A DNA stretch of 64,000 bases from Symbiodinium natans (GCA_905221605.1 CAJNDS010001890.1:997501-1061500), one strand, 5' to 3'. Shown: positions 10,605 through 19,643, numbered from the stretch's first letter. The notes: generated by a model from the letters alone, not told the origin. Program-made: numbers and translations.

Positions 10605-10653
10605 CAAGGAGCACTGTGCACCAGACCGGAAGCCGTGATGGCATTGCGTGGGC
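10605..10653 (-). CDS. Exon 6 of the C25-like peptidase gene
   Basis: The sequence reads, after a split Gly codon, PRNAITASGLVHSAPW. It joins exon 5 (AIGFLGG) in frame through a GC-AG intron. The distal border is uncertain, near 10605. Confidence 0.5.
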
Positions 10654-10755
10654 CTCCCAGAGGCAGGTTTAGGGCTTTTAGGGCTTTAATAGGGTTTTAA
10701 GGGTGTTCAGGGTTTAGGGTTTAGGGTTTAGGCCGATCTGGCATTGCTTGGGGGC
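10654..10755 (-). repeat. Intron 5 (GC-AG, 102 nt) made of telomere-like repeats between direct duplications
   Basis: On the plus strand GGCATTGCGTGGGCCTCCCA at 10640-10659 recurs, diverged, as GGCATTGCTTGGGGGCCTCC at 10740-10759. Between them lies TTTAGGG-type sequence (10667-10732). Splicing at GGAG/GC and AG/GC restores the frame. The intron thus consists of a duplicated coding segment split by telomere-like repeat. Confidence 0.65.
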
Positions 10756-10837
10756 CTCCCAGGAAGCCGATGGCGCCGTAGTGCAGTAGGGTCAGCACCA
10801 CGGAGCCTTGCTTCTCCAGGTAACCAGGGAGTACGTC
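10756..10837 (-). CDS. Exon 5 of the C25-like peptidase gene
   Basis: The minus strand reads DVLPGYLEKQGSVVLTLL then HYGAIGFLGG. A GAI-[AG]-[FY]-[IVL]-G segment after the catalytic Cys is usual in C25/caspase-like folds, and its place between exons 4 and 6 fits that order. Its 5' border abuts five TTTAGGG units. Confidence 0.6.
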
Positions 10838-10966
10838 AAGGAGTTTAGGGTTTAGGGTTTAGGGTTTAGGGTTTAGGTTTAGGGTTACTTTTTCAAAATA
10901 CTACTAATTATAAGGAACCCCCCCCCCCCCCCAAGAAAGGTTTTCAAAGTCTAACTCTTTTGGCTC
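10838..10966 (-). repeat. Intron 4: TTTAGGG array and C-run
   Basis: Holds TTTAGGG units at 10843-10890 immediately beside exon 5 and a run of 14-15 C at 10917-10932. CTT(T)GA is repeated at both exon borders, so the exact junction is ambiguous and not a clean GT-AG. Confidence 0.5.
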
Positions 10967-11603
10967 AAAGAAAAGGTGAGGAGCTCATGGGGTCTGAGAG
11001 CTTGTCTAAGCCGGCGGTGGAGCAGCCTCCAGAGCTCACCATCATCGGGCTCAGCAGGACTTGGGAGGAGAAGTCCAAGGAATTTCCCATGCCGCCCGCG
11101 CCCGAGTGGTCTGTGTGAAGAAAGGCGGAGGCCCGGATCTTCTTCAGGTTCTGAAGCTCCTTGAAGCCGATCGACACAGGCTCCTCGAAGCCCACATTCC
11201 TGAGAGCTGGGCGGATGTTGGCCATTGCCGTCTTCAGGTGCCCGCTGATGGCGAACTTTGCCTCGCTCTCAGCGTCCCGGACGTACTCGTAGTTGGAGAT
11301 GCGGGAAACCAGCAGGCTTGTGGATGAGAGATCGCGACCGACCACGCGTCCCAAGGCGACGTCCAAGAAGACGTCCTCATCCAAGTCCGCGTAAGGCGCA
11401 TCCCGGCACTTCTGCTCATTGAAGAGCCTCCCGGTCTCACAGTGGGGCGGTAGGGCGCTCGGGCCGCCCACGAGGGCCAGGTATTTGGGCATGCCCTGGC
11501 CGACGAAGGTCTGGATCTGGTCCTTGGCCTCATTAGCGGAGATGCTTCCACCCGACAGGGGGAGCACCGCCCCTCCCCGGAGGGCTGCGAGAACTGGAGC
11601 CAT
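10967..11603 (-). CDS. Exon 4: catalytic core of the C25/gingipain-like peptidase
   Basis: About 212 codons. The order is APVLAALRGGAVLPLS, KYLALVGGPSALP and APYADLDEDVFLDVALGRV, the last matching the Y-A-D-L-[DN]-x-D-x-x-x-D-[IV]-A-[IVL]-G-R hallmark of C25-like peptidases. Then comes a candidate His in FLHTDHSGAGG and, 28 residues later, a candidate Cys in SSGGCSTAG, the spacing expected of the His-Cys dyad. The open frame continues upstream to 11735, but those 44 residues translate TTTAGGG intron, so I begin at the shared ATG (11603). Caspase-like activity is inferred. Confidence 0.7.
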
Positions 11604-12535
11604 AGCTGACCTCAGAAACCCCTTTTTGGGTTTAGGGTTTATGGTTTTTAGGGTTTGGGGTTTAGGGCTTTGCGTAGAAGAGTCTTTAGAGGGGGGTGGC
11701 TCTGCCATTCTTCGGTGGGTCTTGGGGCGTGGCATTTAGGAGGTGGGGTCGACGCCCCCCAAAGATACTCCTTAGCAATAAACTTAGTTGTCCAGTACCC
11801 TGGGGGAATTAAAGGTTAACCTTTGGGATGATAAGGGGATTATACTACCCCAAAAAGGTTAAAGGGTACCTACTCTACTACTGGGTAAAGGCCCTTTTGT
11901 TGCCAAAGAATGGGAGTTCTTAATTTGGAGCTTTGCAGGGTACTTGGCTGAATTACAATTTATGAGGCTCAGGGTATTCAGGGCGCTTTGGGCTCTTGTG
12001 GTTAGGTTAGGCCCCCCCTACACCCCAAAACCCTAAAACCTGAACCCTAAATCCCCCTAAACCCGAAACCAGCAAGCCCACTTCAGTACTTGGATTGAGG
12101 GTTAAGGTTCAGGGTTCAGGGTGAAAAGTAGGGTTTGACACGCTTCACGCAGGAAGATGCCTCTAGCACCTGGCATGGACCTGTGCCTGTCCAGTTCGCT
12201 CTCTATAGGAGAGAGGTTATGTCCCTATAAACCCCACTCCCTTGTCGACCCTAAACCCCGCAAACCTCGAATGCATCGCATCATGATGTATGTGTATATG
12301 ACCATATATATATATATGTACATGTAAATATAGTATACGACTACGCAGATAAGGAATGCAAACGAGGCCCAAAGAATCCCAAGAAGCTCCAGTTTCCTGA
12401 GAACCCCCTGGTAACCCGTCGAGCCCAAGCCCGAAACAAAACCTGACCCAAAAAACCTGACACCCCTAAAACCCTTCTGAGCCCACTCAAAACCCCCAAA
12501 GCCTCAACCCTCCCTCAGCCCTTCTGAGCAACAGG
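11604..12535 (-). other. Intron 3 (about 930 nt) with repeats
   Basis: Contains a TTTAGGG-like patch at 11630-11675, a family F element at about 11789-11890, CCCTAAA-like text at 12020-12065 and a TA-rich stretch at 12295-12330. Its two borders carry a diverged duplication, ATGCCTGTTGCTCAG against ATGGCTCCAGTTCTCGCAG. Exon 3 joins exon 4 in frame at the common ATG. Confidence 0.5.
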
Positions 12536-12688
12536 CATGGAGCGATAGACTTGCATCTCTCGATCAGCCGGGTTGGCGACGGCCAGGTAGTCGGGCTTTC
12601 CCAATGCGTCGAAGACTTCGGCTGCACTCTCCAGCTGAGTCTGCTGCAGACCCGGCACCAGTTCCGCCACGGGTGAACCGACATAGAG
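12536..12688 (-). CDS. Exon 3 of the C25-like peptidase gene
   Basis: In frame with exon 4 it reads YVGSPVAELVPGLQQTQLES, then VFDALGKPDYLAVANPADRE and MQVYRSM. The DYL-[AV]-[VI]-x-NP-x-D segment leading into the APVLAA helix of exon 4 is typical of this protein type. A longer open frame on another phase here (MSVHPWRN) is a shadow. Confidence 0.6.
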
Positions 12689-12690
12689 CC

Positions 12691-12780
12691 TCTACTCCCC
12701 TTAGAACCTTAACAAAAAATCATATGCTTAATATCTTCTTGGGTTTTACATGAACAAAAAAAATTCCCAAGGGGGATAGA
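12691..12780. repeat. Family D element forming intron 2 of the peptidase gene
   Basis: The 90-bp element has inverted ends (TCTACTCCCCTTAG and TCTATCCCCCTTGG read inward) and fills almost the whole gap between exons 2 and 3. CT(T/C)CTAT-like words occur on both flanks. Copies at 5471 and 62474 show it is dispersed. This fits an introner, though splice dinucleotides are not canonical. Confidence 0.6.
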
Positions 12781-13621
12781 AGAAGCAGGGTCTGGGCCTT
12801 GAGCTCACCAGCCAAGGTCGCCAGATCCACTTCATCACTCACCAGGACCAGTGGCGCAGCTTTCTTGGCCGCCAGAGGGGCAGCCATGAGTGCAGAGGCG
12901 TAGTCGTCGCACCGGGCCAAGACCACCTCGGAGGCCTGAGGCCAGATTTCGCGGGCCAAGGCTGCTGAGGCTTCGCAAGGCGTGCCCCCTCCCAAAACCT
13001 TCACGTCGCCCAGCTTCCCCTCCAAAGTCCCCAAGCCGCCGGCACCTGCGGCGCCTGCGGCATAGGTCGTCTCAGGGCGATACTGCTCCACGAAGTCCAG
13101 GAAAGCCGTCTCGTCCCCGCTTTGCGGCATCACCAAAAGCGCCGGCTCGCCAGCTGTCTTCGAGGCTGCCGGGATGGTGGCAAGCAGAAGCATCACCTCC
13201 ACGTCATGCGGCAGGAGGAAGAGGCTGCGAGCAAATCCAGGGGGCTTGGCTTTGGGGGACGCGAGACTGGCTCCAGTCGTGGTCGTTGTCGTTTCTGCAT
13301 GTGCAAAACACTCACACAGCCTCGCGTAGTGGCTGGTCCCCGCGCAGGTGCGAGTCTTGGTCGTGCCGTAGGCACACAGACCCACGCATGCACCGCCACA
13401 GCAGCTGGAGTCAACACAAATCCCAGGGTTGTTGTCGTAGGCCCAGCCATGCACCGACGTGCAGTTGTAGCCCACTTTCTCGGCGACAGCCTGGATCCCG
13501 GCTTTGGTGTCGACATCAAACATGCTGGAATCGTGACAGAACTTGCCCGCGGAATCGCAGACATCGTTGCAGCTCTGCCCAGTGGCCCCAACGTCCTGCC
13601 AACTTGCAGCAAACCACGGCT
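12781..13621 (-). CDS. Exon 2: Cys-rich module, Thr linker and cell-wall-binding-repeat-like module
   Basis: The first part reads WFAASWQDVGATGQSC and continues with a dozen Cys, including SCCGGACVGLCAYG. Then follows ETTTTTTGAS and a module reading EVVLARCDDYASALMAAPLA, KKAAPLVLVSDEVDLATL. That is the pattern of the cell-wall-binding repeat 2 family (R-x-x-x-x-D-x-[FY]-A-[DS]-A-L-x-A-x-P-L-A then A-P-[IL]-[LV]-L). The open frame starts formally at 13523, but coding continues upstream to about 13621. The plus-strand frame at 12890-13744 is a shadow. Confidence 0.65.
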
Positions 13622-13638
13622 CTGCGCAGGCGGAAAAC

Positions 13639-13720
13639 CTGGGTCATCATAGCAGCTGAGCACAGCCGCAACACAAGGAAGTGCCAGCAGCAATGCTGGA
13701 CCGGCTGTCATATAGGCCAT
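13639..13720 (-). CDS. Exon 1: signal peptide of the C25-like peptidase
   Basis: MAYMTAGPALLLALPCVAAV followed by LSCYDDP forms a hydrophobic leader with an Ala-x-x cleavage-like site. The frame differs from exon 2. Removing 17 nt at 13622-13638 (GT...AG) brings them into one frame; a small indel is the other explanation. The start is chosen because it is the first Met before the hydrophobic core. Confidence 0.55.
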
Positions 13721-14224
13721 CTCAACGGGGCCTACGGTAGATAAAACGGGGCAAAGTCCATATATGGTGAACTTGAAAGCTCTTGCAAGAAGCAAGCGTC
13801 GAACAAGCGGTGGGGGTGATTCAAGGGTGTATAGGGTGAGACGACGGCTCTGGCTTAGGGATTCAGGGAAAATTCCGGGGATGCCCAAGGTTTCTTGAAG
13901 TGGGGTTGAGGCATCACCAAGTTTTCTCGATCCTTGAGGGTAAATCCTAAAATCCTAAACCCCAAGCCTGAAGCCTGGTGGTCGTTGTCGCGATCGCGGA
14001 TGTGGTGGTGGCGTCGGTGGTGGTAGTGGTAGTCGTCATATAGTGATAGTCGTTGCCGTCGTAGTAGTCGCTGTTGTCGTGTACTAGTGCTGCTAATGCT
14101 CGGAGGAGGAAGCCTAGCCTGATAGACCTAACCTCAGGGCCACAGCTTCAGTTCCGCGCCATCAATCCTAAACAGGCGCAAGTTTCACAATGAGCTACCA
14201 ACCCTAAACACTAAAACCTAAGCC
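13721..14224. other. Upstream region of the peptidase gene with GTC/GTG trinucleotide microsatellite
   Basis: No gene is recognised. Imperfect GTG/GTC/GTA triplet repeats span 13978-14085. No TATA box or spliced-leader sequence was found. Confidence 0.5.
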
Positions 14225-14360
14225 CCACAGAGTCAAAGCGCATGAACCCCTGTGGGGCCTGCCCCTTCAACAGCGCTTCGCCCGGGTCTTGCGGCAGCGT
14301 GACGGGTCCAATCCTTGCGCTGGGGCTCAGTTGAATGCAGAATATGCCATTTGCCATAAC
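14225..14360 (-). CDS. Candidate exon, unknown protein
   Basis: The minus frame reads MANGIFCIQLSPSARIGPVT, then LPQDPGEALLKGQAPQGFMR and FDSVGL, well composed and stop-free. It is flanked by CCCTAAA patches. Function not recognised. Confidence 0.45.
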
Positions 14361-14807
14361 ACTATAAACCCTAAACCCTACAACCCTAAACCCAAACCCT
14401 CTATCCCTACTTAAGGGGTACAGTATGCGCTTCTTACATAAAGGCAAAGCCGAAGACCCCTCGAAACCTCAACCCCAAACCGAATCCCGAATCCCCATGA
14501 TCCCTAAACCCGAAAGCCCGAACAAACAAAAGACGAGACTCAACCCAAAAACCATACATCCGCAAAGCCGAAAAAACCTTCAAACCGCAAAACCCTAAAA
14601 CCCAAGGCTACATGGACCGGCGTTTTTAGGGCTCTGGGCTTTCGGGTTTGGGTTTGTGGCGGCCTCAAGTTCAGGGTTTCGGGCTGGGAGGTGATAGGCT
14701 TTCAGTTTCAGGGCGCTTTTTTTGTTTAGTTCATTGGCCTATCTACATTTGTTGTTCTTTGTTTGTTGCTCTTTTTTTTTTTTTTTGGGGGGGGGGGGTG
14801 TTTTCGG

Positions 14808-14910
14808 GCACTTGGAAGTTCATGAGTGGGTGACTGCAACTACCAGTATGGCCTTACTGAGGGCACTGATGACCCTGCTTTATGCCTAGCCGTGAACCTC
14901 CAACCAAGTA
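14808..14910. repeat. Family B element copy
   Basis: CTTGGAAGTTCATGAGTGGG is mirrored by CGTGAACCTCCAACCAAG. It lies next to a T-run/G-run at 14772-14798. Confidence 0.55.
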
Positions 14911-14984
14911 TACAGGGTAACTATAATCTTCCTTACAGGGTACATATAACCTACTGAAATCCCTAGCCATGAACCTCCCAGTCC

Positions 14985-15095
14985 CTAAGCCCTAAGCCCT
15001 AAGCCCTAAGCCCTAAGCCCTAAGCCCTAAGCCCTAAGCCCTAAACCCTAAACCCTAAACCCCAAACCCCAAACCCTAAACCCTAAACCCTAGCC
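14985..15095 (-). repeat. CCCTAAG block followed by CCCTAAA block
   Basis: Nine CCCTAAG units in a row pass directly into CCCTAAA/CCCCAAA units. Each block is internally uniform. Confidence 0.9.
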
Positions 15096-15903
15096 TCCGG
15101 GGCTTCTCAAAGGAGCATAGAACTCCACGAGTCGAGGGCTTCGGATATCCGGGGACTCCTACTTCGGACCCCCAGGGTGGCACCCTTCGGTCTAAGGACC
15201 CCATTTATAGAACCTATTTGCTTAAGAACCCCCCCCCCCCCAAAAAAAAAAAAAAAACGAACAAAACAACTTCCTTATAAGGGTAATATAGGGATTGTTG
15301 TCATGCTTTTTCCTATTTTGGGGGGGTTTCTTGAGCAAATAGTAGTTAAGAGTTAAGACACCTCAAGGTAATGTAAGGGCCATATAGTAGGAGTGTATGA
15401 CGGGAAACCTTCAGGGGGTACAACTTGACAACCTTAGGGGCACGAGCCTTCGTCCCTTGAGGCCGCCCTGCACCTAAAGAGCAAAACCTAGCCCATCCAG
15501 CCGGGTTTTAAAGGGCAGTTCGGTTATTCAAGCTGCTAGCCCGCAAGTCACCCCCCTGAACCCTAAACCCTAAACCGAAAACCCTCAACCGAAATCACTC
15601 CTGGGTCCGCGGCACAATTTTCATGGGCCCCTTCGCCTCGGGGATTTCTCGGATCTCCAGGGCTCTAGTTGCTTAAAAGGTGTGAAACGGACCGCCCGGA
15701 AGCGTACCCTAAATCATGCAGGCCAGAATGGTGCGTCTGAGCACCATAACCCCCCAAAAAAACCCGAAACCCGAGTTGTTGGGCTTTGCGGCGTTTATAA
15801 CAGAGGGGTTGAGGAAGAGAGGGATGGGCGGAGGGGGGTTCTAGAATAGGGGCCTGTTTGGGGTCACTGCTATCATACCGAAGAAGCCAAGAAGTCAGGT
15901 CAA
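15096..15903. other. No confident gene; family G copy 2 and homopolymers
   Basis: Holds a C-run/A-run at 15229-15257 and family G copy 2 at 15267-15370 (CTTCCTTATAAGGGTAATAT, GAGCAAATAGTAG). CCCTAAA-like text lies at 15555-15590. No coding island recognised. Confidence 0.5.
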
Positions 15904-16068
15904 CTACACATGATAGTTTTTCTGAGGGAGCCGGATCAAAACTCCATCTGTCCATTCCCTAGATTGGTATTGCCAGAAGTGAGGCAAAAACAGCATTCGC
16001 ATTGGAAAAGGCTCATTCTCATTCGCCAAACAAACACTGCCCCAGCTGTCCTTGCCAAACTGCATGAA
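15904..16068 (-). CDS. Candidate exon, unknown protein (possible C-terminus)
   Basis: A 54-codon minus frame reads MQFGKDSWGSVCLANENEPF, MRMLFLPHFWQYQSREW and TDGVLIRLPQKNYHV, then a stop. It is more protein-like than the overlapping frame starting MDRWSFDPAPSE. A TTTAGGG patch lies directly upstream at about 16069. No family recognised. Confidence 0.5.
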   Translation of the reverse strand, partial: FMQFGKDSWGSVCLANENEPFPMRMLFLPHFWQYQSREWTDGVLIRLPQKNYHV

Positions 16069-16368
16069 GTTTAGGGTTTAGGGCATAGGGTTTAGGAGGG
16101 TTAGGAAGCGAAAAGGAAACCGTCGTGTGGTGTGGAGCTTTACGGGCGCATAGGGGTGAGGGAATTGGGTTTAGGCTACTGTTGCCGCCGGACGCTAACA
16201 ATAAAACCGGACTCCTAGGATGTTCTGCTTGCCGGGTCTAGAGGATTTGGGACTGAAAGCTTGGGCTTGGAATTCAAACCCAAACCCCTGGCCTGTGAGA
16301 ACCAAGCCACCCAAGAAAGAATTTGGGTTTAGAGTATGAACACTAAAAGCCTAAACCTAAACCCGAGG

Positions 16369-16485
16369 ACTCAAGTGCCAGCTCGGCGCTACCCCAGGAG
16401 ACAGGGAGTACGAAGTCTTCGCATTGACTGCCTCGATGCAGGGGATTGAGATGACCAGTTTGCGAGTTGCAGGGCTTGGGGTTCT
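16369..16485 (+). CDS. Candidate exon, unknown protein
   Basis: The plus frame reads LKCQLGATPGDREYEVFAL then TASMQGIEMTSLRVAGLG. It is flanked by CCTAAACC text upstream and family A element at 16568 downstream. Product unknown. Confidence 0.45.
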
Positions 16486-16567
16486 AGGTTTTAGGGTTGG
16501 GGCTTTGGCGCACGGCTGGATCCTCCAACACCCCATCCCCAAAAAGGGGACCACCCCCAAACCTTGC

Positions 16568-16662
16568 GGGATGTTCCCCTCAATACTAACAGTCCTTAAG
16601 AGGGATTATAGTACCCCCGATTATCACCCCCATTAAGGACTGTTCGTAAAGGGGAACATCCC
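16568..16662. repeat. Palindromic element, family A copy 2
   Basis: GGGATGTTCCCC with ACTAACAGTCCTTAAG is mirrored by TTAAGGACTGTTCG with GGGGAACATCCC. Confidence 0.85.
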
Positions 16663-16749
16663 AACCCAACCCTGAATTTGGACCCTCAACGCGAAACCCT
16701 AAACCCCTGGCAGGTCGCACGGCTTAGGCCTGCCGGCTCTTCAGGTCTT

Positions 16750-17036
16750 GGCAGCCCAGCAGCCATACGAAAATAAGGACACCCTTTTTTTGGGGTTGGT
16801 TAAAAAAGGGAAAAGGGTACCACTGGGCTACCAAAAGGTACAGACCCTGAATCTCTACCAAGAGGTACAGATCCCGAATCTGCTAAGAGCCAGGAATTTT
16901 AGGGTTTGGGGTGGCACAGATGTTCATTTTCCCAAAATAGGGGTCCCCCTGTTGTACCCCAAACAGAATAGAATCCCTAAAAGGGACCCCTCCCCCAAAA
17001 AAGGGCACGCCTATTTTCGGGAACCCCCAGATCACC
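16750..17036. repeat. Family F element followed by family C element
   Basis: 16752-16842 carries GGCAGCCCAGCAGCCAT, GGGGTTGGTTA and GGGTACCACTGGGCTACC (family F). 16926-17036 has inverted ends TTTTCCCAAAATAGGGG and CCTATTTTCGGGAACCCCC (family C). The long open frame across both is incidental. Confidence 0.6.
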
Positions 17037-17472
17037 TAGACTTAAGAGCAACCTAGGAAAAAAAAGGGTGCCCGTTCTTGGCTTAGAGGGGTTCATAGAG
17101 GGAACCGAAGCCCTGAAAAAAAGGAATGAGGGCCTACTCTGGGTCCTAGCCACTGAAGAGCAAAACTTCCGAACCTGGGGCGGCTCAGGGCTTAGTAAGG
17201 TTCCAGGAAGACAAAGGTACCCACTTTGTTAGGGGCATATCGGACGGATTCTCGCCCCTCACAAAACGGAGAAAAACACAAGGGATGCGGAATACACCGC
17301 ATACCCTCCCCAAACCCTAAACCCTAAACCCTAATACCCCCCCCCCGGCAGCCAGGAAACAAAAGAACAGCCCTTCCCCATACGGAGGTTGTCATCTAGC
17401 AACACAAGTGTGCGTAACCTTCAAACTGAAGATTTTCCTGATGCGATATAACGATAGTTGTAAATAGAAGCG
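17037..17472. other. No gene recognised
   Basis: Degenerate telomere-like and AT-rich text with a CCCTAAA patch at 17310-17332 and a C-run at 17338-17346. Confidence 0.5.
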
Positions 17473-17537
17473 ATATATATATATATATATATGTGATATA
17501 CGTATATAGACATAATGTGTATATATGTATGTATATG

Positions 17538-17571
<34 letters not shown>

Positions 17572-17677
17572 TGTATGTATGTATGTATGTATGTATGTAT
17601 GTATGTATGTATGTATGTATGTATGTATGTATGTATGTATGTATGTATGTATGTATGTATGTATGTATGTATGTATG

Positions 17678-17709
<32 letters not shown>

Positions 17710-17808
17710 TGTATGTATGTATGTATGTATGTATGTATGTATGTATGTATGTATGTATGTATGTATGTATGTATGAATATATATATATATATACACATAC
17801 ATACATAC

Positions 17809-17846
<38 letters not shown>

Positions 17847-17848
17847 TT
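17473..17848. repeat. GTAT tetranucleotide microsatellite with AT and AG flanks
   Basis: About 60 tandem GTAT units span 17525-17775 with one phase break near 17680. They are bordered by (AT)n at 17475-17492 and 17777-17822 and (AG)n at 17825-17846. Open frames here on both strands, such as repeated YVCM or IHTY, are artefacts of the repeat. Confidence 0.98.
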
Positions 17849-18714
17849 AGATATGTCTAGATAATATGTTTTCCTTTTATGTACTTAATCTTCACCAGGA
17901 AAATGACAATATTACTACTGATATAAATCTATACATACTGGAGGGTGGGTGGTTTTTACGACTCACCCAGCTCTGAACCCAAAAAACACTAAACTCTGGA
18001 CTCTGGCCTTCACAGGGAGAAATGTAAGCTCTAAGTCTTGGGGGCTGAGCCCAAAAAAAGGTTAACCTTTTATTTGCAATAGGATTCTACGTAACCAAAG
18101 AAGTTCCCTAAACCCTAAACCCTAAACCCTAAAAAGTTTAGCTTTAAGGTTGAAGGCCTTCTGCTCAGGCAGTGGGCAGCTCCTAGAAACCTTCAGTGAC
18201 TTGAACACCTTTGGGGTTTAGGGTTTAGGGTTTAGGGTTTGCAAAGCCCTGCAGCCTTACGCCTTGAACCCTGCAGTCCTGGTTGTCCTTTCCATCCACA
18301 ACTCATCAACATGTTGTGCGAGCAGAAACCCAGTTGCTGTCCACATTGCGAAAATTTCAACGTTCCCAAGAGGGCTTAGCCCTTGGGAATTACGTCAGAA
18401 TGCTTTGAAGCAACTGAGGGTTCAGAAAACGACTTGAGCAAAAGCCCGAGTATGGGCTAGAGTACAGCCCAAGCCGGGCGAAGAGCAACAGGAGGCCAGA
18501 CCAAAATGAGCCATGAGTACTATGAGTCAAGGTTAGGGATTTAGGGCTAGCACCCTAAACCCTAAACCCTAAACCCTAAACCCCAAACCCTAAACCCTAA
18601 ACCCTAAACCCTAGACCCGAGTTCCATCACAGGAGCGGGGCGATGTTGCTGAAAACGACAGGCTCTGCCATGCAGCACGGTCTGTAGCAGCTGTAAAACA
18701 CCGTGGGGATATAC
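17849..18714. other. No confident gene; short telomere-like arrays
   Basis: CCCTAAA at 18108-18135, TTTAGGG at 18213-18242 and CCCTAAA at 18552-18615 alternate in orientation. The islands between are too short to call. Confidence 0.5.
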
Positions 18715-18822
18715 TCCCATTTAGGGTTTTCTTAACGTCAAAAAACCCTTTTTAGGGTTTTAGGGTTTCTTAACGTTAAAAAACCCTTTTTAGGGTTTTA
18801 GGGTTTTTTAACGCTAAGAAAA
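18715..18822. repeat. Tandem repeat with palindromic TTAACGTTAA core
   Basis: Three tandem units of about 42 bp each contain TTTAGGGTTTTCTTAACG and AAAAAACCCTTTT. The unit is itself an inverted repeat of telomere-like arms around TTAACGTTAA, so it can form hairpins. Confidence 0.75.
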
Positions 18823-18965
18823 CCCCAAGTCCCTCAGACTTCTGTTCGCTTTGTGTTCAAGTTCGAACAACCACTTCCCAACGCCTTCAGTCCTCCCTCT
18901 GAGCCCACTGGAAACCCTAAACCCTAAACCCCGAAACCCTAAAACTGGAAAGCGAACAGATCGTC

Positions 18966-19070
18966 TCAGAAGGCCACCTCGACTAAAGAATCCTCCGCGT
19001 CGTCATCAGAGGCGAAGCTCGATCCGCTCAGCTGGTAGCGGAAGCGATCCCCCAAGCCCCCTGCAGTGTC
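18966..19070 (-). CDS. Candidate terminal exon, acidic C-terminus
   Basis: The minus frame reads GLGDRFRYQLSGSSFASDD then DAEDSLVEVAF and a stop. A TTTATAGGG-like array lies immediately upstream (19075-19135), as in other intron-exon borders here. Protein unknown. Confidence 0.45.
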   Translation of the reverse strand, partial: DTAGGLGDRFRYQLSGSSFASDDDAEDSLVEVAF

Positions 19071-19135
19071 CTTGGGTTTATAGGGTTTAGGGGGTTTAGA
19101 GGGTTTATAGGGTTTATAGGGTTTAGGGAGTTTAG

Positions 19136-19480
19136 GGTCCTTGGGTTGAGGGTTTTTCCCTGTAGGGGTTTCGGGTTTAGGGAGGTCACAAGCCCTGGTC
19201 AGGAGTTCAGGGTGATTCAATGCGGGATGTGGGCTTAGGGGGCTCGGTTCAGGGTGTTTCCTGTCAACACATAAGTTTACGTGATACACGCACAACCACG
19301 AACACGGACATGCAGAAAACACCGAAACACACAAAAAAAAAAAAAAAGAACACACAGAAACGCGGGCTCAAATACAGGCACAAAACAACTCAAAAACCAA
19401 GCGCGCCCACCCACCCACAGAGAGAGAGAGAGAGAGACACTTCCTGCTTTCCTTCCTTTCCTGCCTTCAAGCAGCTTGCT
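19136..19480. other. Low-complexity stretch
   Basis: Contains an A-run at 19331-19347, (GA)n at 19421-19435 and purine-rich flanks. No gene seen. Confidence 0.6.
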
Positions 19481-19574
19481 GGTTCTTAGTAGGGAACGGG
19501 GGAATGAGGAACCCTACATAATCCCTTGAAGGGTAAAAAAGTGCCCTAATTCCCTCATTCCCTACTAAGAACCT
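19481..19574. repeat. Palindromic element with GGTTCTTAGTAGGGAA ends
   Basis: GGTTCTTAGTAGGGAACGG at the left is mirrored by TTCCCTACTAAGAACC at the right, with GGAATGAGG/CCTCATTCC inside. The 94-bp unit is non-coding. No second copy was noticed in this window. Confidence 0.7.
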
Positions 19575-19612
19575 GGGAAACTTGACCATCAGATGTTTTT
19601 TTTTTTTTTTTT

Positions 19613-19643
<31 letters not shown>

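Noticed and set aside
10945-10975. TTTTGGCTCAAAG resembling the dinoflagellate spliced leader (TTTTGGCTCAAG)
   Set aside because: Only about 11 bases match, the CCGTAGCCA half is missing, and it lies antisense at an exon end.
11603-11739. The upstream Met of the open frame at 11735 (-) as start of the peptidase core
   Set aside because: Those 44 residues translate a TTTAGGG-type stretch (INPKPKKGF); exon 3 joins in frame at the Met at 11603.
12890-13744. 284-codon plus frame overlapping peptidase exons 1-2
   Set aside because: Arg/Ser/Pro-rich shadow of GC-rich minus-strand coding sequence; the minus strand carries recognisable modules.
17392-17864. Long open frames on both strands (repeats of YVCM or IHTY)
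   Set aside because: They are translations of the GTAT microsatellite; a tetranucleotide repeat without stops is open in several frames by default.
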